Shown here piece after piece: positions 26,528 to 35,052 of a stretch of 64,000 nt of DNA (position 1 is its first letter; each line of letters opens with the position of its first letter). The position numbers and the translations under genes were made by a program. Source of the stretch: Suttonella sp. R2A3 (lineage in GTDB: Bacteria > Pseudomonadota > Gammaproteobacteria > Cardiobacteriales > Cardiobacteriaceae); contig NZ_CP090975.1 in assembly GCF_021513215.1 (NCBI RefSeq), positions 613,501 through 677,500 on the forward strand, written 5' to 3'. The notes below the pieces were generated by a model. It saw nothing but the letters and a program-made list of their open reading frames with translations, had not been told where the DNA came from and ran no database searches.

Positions 26528-28402
26528 GTGTCGCGTTATCCTTTGCCTTTAGCAATTTCCCTTGCTTGCACTTCTGTACTTGCTGAACCGTTATTTGATA
26601 TTGACCCGCAAGCCTACGGCATGCATAAATCTTTTGGTCCACCACCGCCAATCACCCCGGCAAATGTTCTTGATGCTAACGTAGAAAATCAATTCAAGCA
26701 GAGCAGTGTTATTCATACAGGAACAACACGCAGCATTGATGATCGTATCGATAAACCAGCACACCTTACCCTTAGCCAACAAGGTAAAAATAGCTATCTT
26801 GGCGCATTGTGGCGACAACGCGAGGCCAATTATTATGTGATCGGTAGTTTTGCCTACGCAAAGGCCAATGACTACCGCGATGGTAATGGTGATAAGGTGG
26901 ATTTCGGCTACACCCGTGACGGCGAAGCATTGATCCTGGGTTGGTTACCTAATACGCAATCCGAACACCGCATAACCTTGCTGCGTGACCATATTGCTGA
27001 TGACAAACAGCCACAACATGTTATGGATCCTGTGAGTACGCGACGCTTGATCGGCAAATATAACGCACGCTTCGGTGCTCAGGATGAAAGCAATACCTTA
27101 CATACCGAATTAAGCGTGGTGGATTTATCACGAACAGCCAATAATTTTGATCTGCGTACGCACACAGCAGGTACGCCTAAAGTGATGATGGATGTCTCAC
27201 GGCGACAATATCTCGCCGATGTGTACTACCGTTTTCGTTTTAACGATAACCAGCAGAGCAGTATCGGCGTCAGCTATCTACATGATGTCCATGATGCCCA
27301 GCGCTCAGTGCTCACACCGATGGGAAAGAAAGTTAATGGCTACCGCTTTCCCGATATTCAAAGTGAACGCTGGCGAGTTTATGCCGCCCACCAATGGCAG
27401 CCCAGCGACGCACAAACCTTAAGCGCCGCCATCAATTACGATTGGCAAAAAGCACACACTAAAGCGATCAATACTGCGATGGATGTGCCAGGTGTTCCTA
27501 CGGCTGGCAAGCTCTGGCAAACTTATTACAACAAACCTTTTTCTGGGACTATCCGCCAACAAGGTTTAAGCGGCAAACTACGCTATAGCTACGAATTTGC
27601 CCCACAGCAAAAAATCTATGCGCAAGTAGAGAGCCTTTATCGTATGCCGGAAAACCCTGAGCGTTTTGCTGTACTCGCCGGTCCACCAGGAAAAGGTTGG
27701 GGTGGTAATCCATGGCTAAAACCAGAGCGAGAAAACCGCCTTACCTTAGGCGCATCACTCAGTGGCGCAGGCTGGGGAGATTATCAACTCGCTAAAGAAG
27801 ATAATTTTGCCGCCTCCTGGCAAGTTGATGGCGCGCTATTTATCGCCGATGTCGATGATTTTATTACCTTGGATCGCTACCGTGGCCCTAAACCCCCATT
27901 ACAAGGCAACCTCATCAGCCGCAATGTTGATGCACGTTTAGCAGGTGCCGATTTGCGATATCGTCAGAATTGGAGTCATCGTCTATCCACCGATGTCGGC
28001 ATCCATTATCGCTATGGTGACAACCGCAGCGACCAGCGTCCGCTCTACCAAATCGCACCGTTTAGTGCCAATTTCAGCGTTGATTGGCGTGATTATTTCT
28101 CCGGTGGCAGTTATTCACTGGGTTCACGCCTGCGCTACGTACACAAACAAAATCGTTTGGACGACAATCCAACAACCGGTTTGGGTATCGATTTAAGCGA
28201 CGCCGCGCAAAGTTTCACCACTGTTGATGTCTATGGCGGGGTTGAATGGAAAAACCGTTTTGGCATCAGCTTAGGTGTGGATAACATTTTTGATAAAAAC
28301 TACGCTGAACTCATCAGTGGCAATCATGTCGAGGCGGTTAGTCCGCGCTTGGTGAACGCGCCGGGACGAAATTACTGGCTTCGATTTAATGCCAATTTTT
28401 AA
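26528..28402 (+). CDS. TonB-dependent receptor-like outer-membrane barrel apparently lacking the plug domain
   Basis: 624 residues with a signal peptide cleaved after about Ala19 (SVLA/EP). The barrel resembles OprC/NosA-type copper receptors; the C-terminus has GVEWKNRFG, LGVDNIFDKNYAE and a terminal Phe for Bam insertion. Unusual: amphipathic barrel strands begin near residue 78, so only about 60 mature residues precede the barrel where a plug of about 130-150 is normal, and no TonB box is evident. The GTG at 26528 has GGAG 6 nt upstream. A Fur-like site precedes it and two genes follow closely, 11 nt and 12 nt apart. The ligand is unknown; a metal or metallophore is likely. Confidence 0.75.
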   Translation: MSRYPLPLAISLACTSVLAEPLFDIDPQAYGMHKSFGPPPPITPANVLDANVENQFKQSSVIHTGTTRSIDDRIDKPAHLTLSQQGKNSYLGALWRQREANYYVIGSFAYAKANDYRDGNGDKVDFGYTRDGEALILGWLPNTQSEHRITLLRDHIADDKQPQHVMDPVSTRRLIGKYNARFGAQDESNTLHTELSVVDLSRTANNFDLRTHTAGTPKVMMDVSRRQYLADVYYRFRFNDNQQSSIGVSYLHDVHDAQRSVLTPMGKKVNGYRFPDIQSERWRVYAAHQWQPSDAQTLSAAINYDWQKAHTKAINTAMDVPGVPTAGKLWQTYYNKPFSGTIRQQGLSGKLRYSYEFAPQQKIYAQVESLYRMPENPERFAVLAGPPGKGWGGNPWLKPERENRLTLGASLSGAGWGDYQLAKEDNFAASWQVDGALFIADVDDFITLDRYRGPKPPLQGNLISRNVDARLAGADLRYRQNWSHRLSTDVGIHYRYGDNRSDQRPLYQIAPFSANFSVDWRDYFSGGSYSLGSRLRYVHKQNRLDDNPTTGLGIDLSDAAQSFTTVDVYGGVEWKNRFGISLGVDNIFDKNYAELISGNHVEAVSPRLVNAPGRNYWLRFNANF

Positions 28403-28413
28403 AGGAGTAACTC

Positions 28414-29388
28414 ATGCATAGAAGACAGTTCATTCAACGCAGCGGTTTGGGATTGCTTGCTAGCCAGCTGCCCCATTGGAGTTTTGCCGCCGATTCGCCA
28501 CTGCAAACTGTTTGGGGCGCACCGGTAGCGCCGAGTGTCTTACTCGGCGTGGCAGCCAGACAAGGTGCTTTACATCGCAAGCATCCCTATTCGGTCAAGA
28601 TTTGGAAAACACCGGATCAATTACGCGCCGGGCTGGCTAATGGGTCAATGCCGGTAACCATGGTGCCGAGTTATGTCGGTGCTAATGTTGCCAATCGCGG
28701 GCAGGATGTTGTGTTGTTGAACATCATGACCTTTGGTTTACTACAAATGGTTGCGCGCGATATGCCAATGAATAATCTTGGTGAGCTGGAAGGTAAATCG
28801 CTGGTGATGCCGTTTAAAAACGACATGCCTGATTTGGTGTTACAAATTCTCTGCAAACGTGCCGGGGTTGATTTCGACAAAATTACCGTTCAATACGTCG
28901 CCACCCCACCGGAAGCACTCACATTATTCCTTAAAAATCGCGCCGACTATGCGTTCTTACCTGAGCCACTCACCAGCGTAGCGATTATGAAAGGTAAACA
29001 GAGTGGGCAAAATGTTGTGCGTGTGCTCGATTTCCAGCAAGAATGGGGACGCATCATGAATGGCCCGTCACGCATCCCACAAGCAGGAATGCTCATTGAT
29101 CGTGCGTTTTATGCCGAACACCAGACCATTATCGACCAATTACACGAAGATATTGCCAGTGCTGTGGTGTGGACACAAGAAAATCCACAAAGCGCTGCGG
29201 AAATTGCCTCGGCCTATTTACCCGTACCCAAGCCAATTCTTAGCACAGCCCTGCCTCACGCCAACTTAACGGCGACTCGCAGCCAGGATATCAGCGAAGA
29301 AATCATGCTGTTTTTCGAAGAAATGTATGCCCTAAACCCGAAAATTCTTGGCGGGAAAATGCCAAGTGACACCCTCTTTCATTTATAA
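28414..29388 (+). CDS. Tat-type periplasmic ABC substrate-binding protein (NMT1/SsuA-like)
   Basis: 324 residues. The N-terminus MHRRQFIQRSGLGLLASQ is a twin-arginine signal (RRQFIQ) with cleavage near Ala25. The rest fits the NitT/TauT-type binding-protein fold: VVLLNIMTFGLLQ, ELEGKSLVMPFKND, PEALTLFLKNRADYAFLPEP. Such proteins normally have a permease and ATPase beside them; none is here, the only transporters nearby being the exporter-fold pair upstream. Export by Tat suggests folding or cofactor binding before secretion. It probably binds the ligand passing the outer-membrane barrel encoded upstream. Ligand not deducible. Confidence 0.75.
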   Translation: MHRRQFIQRSGLGLLASQLPHWSFAADSPLQTVWGAPVAPSVLLGVAARQGALHRKHPYSVKIWKTPDQLRAGLANGSMPVTMVPSYVGANVANRGQDVVLLNIMTFGLLQMVARDMPMNNLGELEGKSLVMPFKNDMPDLVLQILCKRAGVDFDKITVQYVATPPEALTLFLKNRADYAFLPEPLTSVAIMKGKQSGQNVVRVLDFQQEWGRIMNGPSRIPQAGMLIDRAFYAEHQTIIDQLHEDIASAVVWTQENPQSAAEIASAYLPVPKPILSTALPHANLTATRSQDISEEIMLFFEEMYALNPKILGGKMPSDTLFHL

Positions 29389-29400
29389 AGGTAAATTGAT

Positions 29401-30219
29401 ATGACTCATAAAAATACGCTTAGCATTTTAGCTGCTGCCCTACTTTACGCTCAAAGCGCCACCGCTGCTGATTTAGCAGCAGGTGAAAGTTATCCAAGTT
29501 ATTACCCAGATGCCGGACGTATTGTGGTTAAAGATGTCATGACACGATTTTTTAATGTTAGTGATAAAGGCATCCTGAGCTACGGCATGGAAGATGCCGC
29601 CAAAGCCGCCGGACACGTTTGCCCAGCTGTCACTGGCGCATTCCTCATAACACAAGCCGGTGTTGACGCACTGGCACAATCGTATCGTGAACAACCCAGC
29701 ACTGCGGAAGTCTCTTCTTATGATCCTGCAGACGATATGCTCTATCGTGGTGGTATTAAAATCACCATGAGCGGCCAAGCCGATACCGGGAGTGCGGCAA
29801 ATGCGATGGCAAATGTAATGAGCTACATCACCGGAGCAAAAGACGCTTCCGGCTTTAAAGGCGGGCCAGATTTCCCTTTCGCCAACCGGCAAAATTTACT
29901 ACAACACGACCCGAATCTATCATTTGACGGAAAAACAGGTATTGAGGCTATTTTTACCTCAATGACAGCAACCTACAGCAAAGAAGATGGCAGCCCAGCA
30001 ACCTTAGCTGAGTGTCAAGGAACCTGGCATCAATGTATAGAGCGCACTAGCTGTGACCGTTCGGTAAAAGTTACTTACCATTTCAAATCGCCAGAGATTA
30101 TCGGCAACAACCCCGATGCACGCTGGGATGAAAAAATCCACCATATCATCAACCAACGTGATGTAGCCATCAACGTAGAACCTGTAGACAATCCAGCAGC
30201 GCTATGTAAGAGCCTATAA
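29401..30219 (+). CDS. Periplasmic FmdE-like protein
   Basis: 272 residues with a Sec signal peptide (cleavage after about Ala22, SATA/AD). The mature protein contains AAGHVCPAVTGAFLI (His72, Cys74), the hallmark of the FmdE family (formylmethanofuran dehydrogenase subunit E-like), followed by RGGIKITMSGQADTGS and TGAKDASGFKGG. Cys205, Cys212, Cys218 and Cys269 add four more cysteines. Known: FmdE-like proteins bind metal, but most bacterial members have no assigned function. Third gene of the receptor operon, 12 nt after the binding protein. Inference: a metal or metallophore handling protein. No zinc-finger tail as in archaeal FmdE is evident. Confidence 0.65.
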   Translation: MTHKNTLSILAAALLYAQSATAADLAAGESYPSYYPDAGRIVVKDVMTRFFNVSDKGILSYGMEDAAKAAGHVCPAVTGAFLITQAGVDALAQSYREQPSTAEVSSYDPADDMLYRGGIKITMSGQADTGSAANAMANVMSYITGAKDASGFKGGPDFPFANRQNLLQHDPNLSFDGKTGIEAIFTSMTATYSKEDGSPATLAECQGTWHQCIERTSCDRSVKVTYHFKSPEIIGNNPDARWDEKIHHIINQRDVAINVEPVDNPAALCKSL

Positions 30220-30313
30220 AGCCTTTGCAAACTTTTTAGCAAACCTTATAGACAATGTATCGTTAAGCGTTTAACTGTTATACTGTTCGTTTGATTTTTA
30301 TTCCTAGGCGAAC

Positions 30314-31315
30314 ATGGCATTTAATTGGCTTAAAAAGAAAAAGAGCGATCCTGAAATAAGCGAAAACCCACCGGCTGAAACCCCTCAGCCGGTCGAGGTC
30401 AACGAAAAGATCGGTTATTTTCAGCGTTTAAAACAAGGATTAAGTAAAACCCGTCAAGGGTTTGGCGATGTTTTCCTCGGCAAAAAGAAAATTGACGGCG
30501 ATACGCTCGAAGATTTAGAAATGCTTTTATTGAGCGCTGATGTGGGCATTGAAACCACCGAAACGTTGATCGATGCCATCAACCGCAAAATTAAACGTAA
30601 CGAAGTCAACGACAGCGATGCTTTGCACCAAGCCTTGCATACGCATATGTGCGAGATTCTCACCCCTTTCGCTGAGCCGCTTGATGTCAGCACACAGCAG
30701 CCGTTTATTATCTTGATGACCGGGATTAATGGTGCGGGTAAAACCACCACTATTGGCAAACTCACCCAGCAATTTAAAAATGATGGTAAAAAAGTCATGC
30801 TCGCCGCTGGCGATACGTTTCGCGCGGCAGCCGTTGAGCAATTAAAGGCCTGGGGGGAGCGTAATGATGTTCCGGTGATTGCGCAAAACACAGGCGCTGA
30901 TTCAGCATCTGTCGCCTACGACGCCGTACAATCAGCGCAAGCGCGCAATATGGATGTGTTAATCATCGATACCGCCGGACGCTTACACACCCAAGACCAC
31001 TTGATGGAAGAACTGAAAAAAATCAAACGCGTCATTCAAAAAGTTGCCCCTGACGCACCGCATGAAACGATGCTGGTGATCGATGCCGGTAACGGGCAGA
31101 ACGCACTGCGCCAGGCGCGCGAGTTTGACGCCGCAATGCAGATTGATGGCATCACCTTAACTAAATTAGACGGCACCGCCAAAGGCGGGATCATCTTCGC
31201 CATTACCCATGCTTTGCAACGCCCAGTGCGTTATATCGGCGTTGGTGAACATATTGATGATTTACGGGTTTTTAACGCACAAACCTTCGTAGATGCGTTA
31301 TTATATAAAGAATAG
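30314..31315 (+). CDS. ftsY: Signal recognition particle receptor FtsY
   Basis: SRP receptor GTPase docking translating ribosomes at the inner membrane. 333 residues: a short charged N-terminal A region (about 1-35; E. coli has about 200), the NG domain with G1 GINGAGKTTTIGK, DTFRAAAVEQL, DTAGRLHT and TKLDGTAKGG. The short A domain is common outside enterics. Followed 16 nt later by rpoH without the ftsE and ftsX genes that lie between them in E. coli. Confidence 0.96.
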   Translation: MAFNWLKKKKSDPEISENPPAETPQPVEVNEKIGYFQRLKQGLSKTRQGFGDVFLGKKKIDGDTLEDLEMLLLSADVGIETTETLIDAINRKIKRNEVNDSDALHQALHTHMCEILTPFAEPLDVSTQQPFIILMTGINGAGKTTTIGKLTQQFKNDGKKVMLAAGDTFRAAAVEQLKAWGERNDVPVIAQNTGADSASVAYDAVQSAQARNMDVLIIDTAGRLHTQDHLMEELKKIKRVIQKVAPDAPHETMLVIDAGNGQNALRQAREFDAAMQIDGITLTKLDGTAKGGIIFAITHALQRPVRYIGVGEHIDDLRVFNAQTFVDALLYKE

Positions 31316-31331
31316 AATTTCAGGAAATACG

Positions 31332-32204
31332 ATGAGCAAAACCAATTTACCAGCCAATCCGGCGGGGCAGTGGTTAATCCCCAGCTCGGATATTGACCAA
31401 TACATCGCCCGTGTGCGGCAAATCCCTATTCTTGATGCGGAGGAAGAAAACCGCTTAGCGTTGGAACTTGATAGCGACAAGCGCATTGAAGCGGCGCAGA
31501 CCTTAATCATGCACCATCTAAAATTCGTGGTGCATATCGCCCGTGGGTTTAGCGGCTACGGCTTGCCTTTAGGCGATTTAATCCAAGAAGGCAATATAGG
31601 TCTGATGAAAGCGGTCAAGCGCTTTGAGCCGAAACACGGCGTACGCCTGGTGTCTTTTGCCGTGCACTGGATTAAATCAGAAATTCATGAATACGTGATT
31701 CGCAACTGGCGAATGGTGAAAATTGCTACCACCAAAGCACAACGCAAGCTCTTTTTTAACCTGCGTAGTATGAAAAAAGGCCTCACTTGGCTCACCCAGG
31801 ATGAAGCCGAAAAAATTGCTGCTGAACTTAATGTCAGCACCAAAGATGTTTTTGAGATGGAAAGCCGCCTGCAAGGCCAAGACATTACCTTTGAGCCAAG
31901 CGATGACAGCGAAGATAATACCTACTCACCTTCTGCGTGGTTAAGCAACGATTCGCTTGATCCGGCTGATGCGACTGAGCAGCGCGAACAACACACGTTG
32001 ATGACCAACCAGCTAGCCAGCGGGCTTAGCCTGCTTGACGAACGCAGCCGCGATATTGTTAGTGCACGCTGGTTAAATGAGGACAGCAAAACCACACTGC
32101 AAACCTTAGCGGATCGCTATGATGTATCTGCTGAGCGTATCCGCCAAATTGAGCAGCAGGCAATGAAACAATTGCGTGCTCATATGGTGGACGCGACCCA
32201 ATAA
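31332..32204 (+). CDS. rpoH: Heat-shock sigma factor RpoH (sigma-32)
   Basis: Directs RNA polymerase to heat-shock promoters. 290 residues. Region 2 contains HLKFVVHIARGFSGYGLPLGDLIQEGN and VRLVSFAVHWIKSEIHEY; the RpoH box QRKLFFNLR follows, which separates it from RpoD, RpoS and FliA; region 4.2 has LADRYDVSAERIRQIEQQAM. The ATG at 31332 has AGGA about 6 nt upstream; an in-frame extension into ftsY is not used. Cotranscription with ftsY is likely. Confidence 0.96.
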   Translation: MSKTNLPANPAGQWLIPSSDIDQYIARVRQIPILDAEEENRLALELDSDKRIEAAQTLIMHHLKFVVHIARGFSGYGLPLGDLIQEGNIGLMKAVKRFEPKHGVRLVSFAVHWIKSEIHEYVIRNWRMVKIATTKAQRKLFFNLRSMKKGLTWLTQDEAEKIAAELNVSTKDVFEMESRLQGQDITFEPSDDSEDNTYSPSAWLSNDSLDPADATEQREQHTLMTNQLASGLSLLDERSRDIVSARWLNEDSKTTLQTLADRYDVSAERIRQIEQQAMKQLRAHMVDATQ

Positions 32205-32236
32205 TTGTCAATCAATCTCATTGATTTTTTAGACGA

Positions 32237-32266
32237 TTGCAACTCTGTTGCTCTCGTCTATATAAT
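32237..32266 (+). promoter_or_regulatory. Putative sigma-70 promoter of fur
   Basis: TTGCAA (32237-32242), 18-nt spacer and perfect TATAAT (32261-32266), about 37 nt before the fur ATG. I do not see a strong Fur box overlapping it. Confidence 0.5.
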
Positions 32267-32302
32267 GAGGGTGCTTTAATCTTTTAATCACGAGAGAATA
32301 AA

Positions 32303-32716
32303 ATGAGCCAACAAATTAAAAAAGCCGGTTTGAAGGTCACTGGACCACGCATGAAGATCCTCGAAATCATGGAACGTGAGACCACAGAAAATGATGTGCA
32401 TCTCAGCGCTGAGGAAGTGTATAAAATTCTCTTAAAGGCCGATGAAGATATTGGTTTGGCCACCGTGTATCGCGTACTGACCCAATTCGAACAAGCAGGT
32501 ATCCTAAAACGCCACAATTTCGAAGGCAACCATAGTGTGTTCGAGATGGATAGTGGCAACCATCATAACCATTTAATTTGTGTTAAAACCGGTAAGGTGG
32601 TCGAATTCCATGACGAAGTCATTGCCAAGCGACAAAAAGAAATTGCCGAACAATACGGCTTCACCCTTGAAGATCATTCGCTGGTGCTTTACGGCATTTA
32701 TCAGGGCGATGAATAA
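32303..32716 (+). CDS. fur: Ferric uptake regulator Fur
   Basis: Iron-responsive repressor, 137 residues. The N-terminal winged helix (GLKVTGPRMKILEIM, GLATVYRVLTQF) and dimerisation domain with the His-rich GNHHNHLIC are intact. The CxxC zinc knuckle is reduced to one cysteine: Cys93 is present but position 96 is Thr (CVKTG), and there is no C-terminal cysteine pair. Pseudomonas-type Fur proteins also lack these, so function is not in doubt. Probable regulator of the two iron-uptake loci in this window, whose promoters carry Fur-like sites. Confidence 0.96.
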   Translation: MSQQIKKAGLKVTGPRMKILEIMERETTENDVHLSAEEVYKILLKADEDIGLATVYRVLTQFEQAGILKRHNFEGNHSVFEMDSGNHHNHLICVKTGKVVEFHDEVIAKRQKEIAEQYGFTLEDHSLVLYGIYQGDE

Positions 32717-32732
32717 ACAACTCATCTAAATA

Positions 32733-32761
32733 AAAAAATCCGGCATTAGCCGGATTTTTTT
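32733..32761. terminator. Bidirectional terminator between fur and rpe
   Basis: AAATCCGGC, loop ATTA, GCCGGATTT, flanked by an A run on the left and a T run on the right. It can terminate both fur (plus) and rpe (minus). Confidence 0.85.
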
Positions 32762-32819
32762 ATGCTTAAGATTAAGCCAAGAGCTGATCTTTTGATCGAT
32801 ACATCTAATCCGCCATCAT

Positions 32820-33500
32820 TCAAGATTGTTTCGCCAGCTCTTCGCGCATCGTATCAATCACCTGCTGGTAATCGCTTTGCCCAAAGATCGCTGATCCTGC
32901 GACAAACATATCCGCTCCAGCGGCCGCAATCTCAGCAATATTATCCGGCTTCACCCCACCATCAACTTCCAGGCGAATTGAGCGACCACTCTGATCAATG
33001 ATCTTTCTCGCCGCACGCAATTTATCGAGCACTGCAGGAATAAACGCCTGCCCTCCAAAGCCGGGGTTCACCGACATAATCAAAATCAAATCGACTTTAT
33101 CGAGCACATAATCCAAATAACTCAACGGCGTTGCTGGATTAAACACCAGTCCTGCTTTACACCCGCGACTGCGAATCAACTGTAGCGAACGGTCAATATG
33201 CGCGCTCGCCTCAGGGTGAAAAGAAATGTAATCCGCGCCTGCATCAGCGAACTGCTCGATTAAACTATCAACCGGAGAAACCATTAAATGCACATCAATT
33301 GGCGCTTTTATCCCATAATTCTTTAACGCCTGACAAACCATCGGTCCAATCGTGAGGTTAGGCACATAATGGTTGTCCATCACATCAAAATGCACCACAT
33401 CGGCGCCAGCAGCGAGGACGTTTTCCACTTCCTCACCCAAACGGGCAAAATCAGCAGAAAGAATAGAGGGGGCGATCCAATAAGGTTGTGCGTGTGACAT
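32820..33500 (-). CDS. rpe: Ribulose-phosphate 3-epimerase
   Basis: Interconverts ribulose 5-phosphate and xylulose 5-phosphate in the pentose phosphate pathway. 226 residues of a TIM barrel: [33 protein letters not shown] (metal-binding His and Asp), [14 protein letters not shown] and [11 protein letters not shown], phosphate loop AGSAIF. Single gene, convergent with fur. Confidence 0.97.
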   Translation of the reverse strand: MSHAQPYWIAPSILSADFARLGEEVENVLAAGADVVHFDVMDNHYVPNLTIGPMVCQALKNYGIKAPIDVHLMVSPVDSLIEQFADAGADYISFHPEASAHIDRSLQLIRSRGCKAGLVFNPATPLSYLDYVLDKVDLILIMSVNPGFGGQAFIPAVLDKLRAARKIIDQSGRSIRLEVDGGVKPDNIAEIAAAGADMFVAGSAIFGQSDYQQVIDTMREELAKQS

Positions 33501-33567
33501 AGCTTGGTTTCACTCTGTAGTTGCCGTAAAATGCGCATCATAGCAAAATATCGAGGCATATTAACGG

Positions 33568-34266
33568 GTGATTGACTGGCGACACTATTTTTCTGGTGGC
33601 TACTATCTTTTTGCTAGCATAGATTCCACACAGAACTTTATCCACCAACAAGCCGCTTCCGCTGCACCGGTATTTTGTCGTGCCCACCAACAAAGTGGCG
33701 GCTACGGACAACGCCAGGCACACTGGCAATCACCCGCCGGCCAGCTCTATTGTTCATTTCGTGTCGCGTTCGATCTTCCAAGCTCAGCGTTCGCAGGACT
33801 CACCCAGTATGTTGCGCTCACGCTCGCCCAATCGCTAGATCCTGAGCAGACCTTTTTACGCCTCAAATGGCCAAATGATATCTTTACCGATCAAGGCAAG
33901 TGTGGTGGTATTTTGCTGGAAAGCCAAAGCTGGCGAAAACACACCTTACTGACGATTGGTATCGGCCTAAACCTCACCCAAGACGCAGCCTTTGCCAATC
34001 TAAGTGACTCATTAGGACACATAAATGCTGAGGACGCCTTAGATCGCTTCATGCCTGAACTAATCGCTGCGTTAGCACGTTGGCAACAAACCCCTTATTT
34101 GCCGATTAACCACGCATGGAATGATTATGATCGCTACCACCAACAAGCCATCAGCCTAGATAATGGCGAAACTGGCACCGCACTCGGCATCGATCAACGT
34201 GGTGCCTTGATCATGCGTCAAGGCTCAGATATCGCCTTTCATACACAGGTACGAATTCGCTCATGA
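33568..34266 (+). CDS. birA: Biotin-[acetyl-CoA-carboxylase] ligase, monofunctional
   Basis: Attaches biotin to the biotin carboxyl carrier protein. 232 residues holding only the catalytic and C-terminal domains: ASIDSTQNF, the biotinyl-AMP loop GGYGQRQAHW, LKWPNDIF and CGGILLES. The N-terminal helix-turn-helix of E. coli BirA is missing, so this protein should not repress biotin genes. GTG start with GAGG upstream. Its stop overlaps coaX by 4 nt. Confidence 0.92.
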   Translation: MIDWRHYFSGGYYLFASIDSTQNFIHQQAASAAPVFCRAHQQSGGYGQRQAHWQSPAGQLYCSFRVAFDLPSSAFAGLTQYVALTLAQSLDPEQTFLRLKWPNDIFTDQGKCGGILLESQSWRKHTLLTIGIGLNLTQDAAFANLSDSLGHINAEDALDRFMPELIAALARWQQTPYLPINHAWNDYDRYHQQAISLDNGETGTALGIDQRGALIMRQGSDIAFHTQVRIRS

Positions 34267-34994
34267 AACTCCTCATCGACATCGGTAACTCACGCATTAA
34301 ATGGCTTTATGGGCATGATGTACCCGGCATTGTTGAAGCGGTTTCTTATAAAACGAATTGGCAGGAGCGTTTATTTCGCGCATTCCATCTCATGCCAGCG
34401 CCCTCTTTGATTGGTCTGTCCAGCGTCAATAATCAAGCGATAGAAACCCAAGTCATTGATCTGGTTGATCAGCTTTGGCAAAAGCCGGTAAAAATCTTTC
34501 ATTCACAAAAGCACACCAATGCCAGCTTGACCGTCGGTTATGAAGATCCATCACAACTCGGCACTGACCGCTATCTTGCAATGCTCGGTGCGCGCAGTCT
34601 CTGTCAGGACCCACTTTGCGTGGTGGGTTGTGGCACAGCGATCACTTTAGATGTGGTCGATGGGCAAGGCCGTCATCTAGGCGGGTTTATTTTGCCCGGT
34701 ATTCGTTTAATGGAGAATGCTCTGCTTAATAACACACAAAAACTTTCACCGATGCGTTGGACACCACAACTGATGGGTACAGACACCGCCACCTGCATCG
34801 GCGCCGGTATTCACCACGCGGTCCCCGCCGGGATTGATGCGATTATGGATGAAATGGAAGGCCGTCATGGTGTGTATTTTCACCGCTACGCTTTTGGTGG
34901 TGATGCGCAGATTCTATTCGGTAGTCGTCCAACCTACCGCATCGAACCCGATTTAATGTTCCGTGGCATGTTCGCGCATTTAGAAGAAGCTTAA
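34263..34994 (+). CDS. coaX: Type III pantothenate kinase
   Basis: Phosphorylates pantothenate, the first step of coenzyme A synthesis, and complements the panBC genes in this window. 243 residues of the ASKHA fold: phosphate loop LLIDIGNSRIKW, the segment QLGTDRYLAMLGAR, VVGCGTAITLDVVD with catalytic Asp, and GGFILPGIRLM. Translationally coupled to birA, a pairing seen in several proteobacteria. Confidence 0.95.
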   Translation: MKLLIDIGNSRIKWLYGHDVPGIVEAVSYKTNWQERLFRAFHLMPAPSLIGLSSVNNQAIETQVIDLVDQLWQKPVKIFHSQKHTNASLTVGYEDPSQLGTDRYLAMLGARSLCQDPLCVVGCGTAITLDVVDGQGRHLGGFILPGIRLMENALLNNTQKLSPMRWTPQLMGTDTATCIGAGIHHAVPAGIDAIMDEMEGRHGVYFHRYAFGGDAQILFGSRPTYRIEPDLMFRGMFAHLEEA

Positions 34995-35052
34995 TCTATC
35001 TTTAACCTATAAATCGCTACAACGACTTTCTCTACTTTGCTAAAACGCTTGT

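Noticed and set aside
30214-30252. Imperfect hairpin after the FmdE-like gene
   Set aside because: Two short stems separated by bulges and no T run; not convincing as a terminator.
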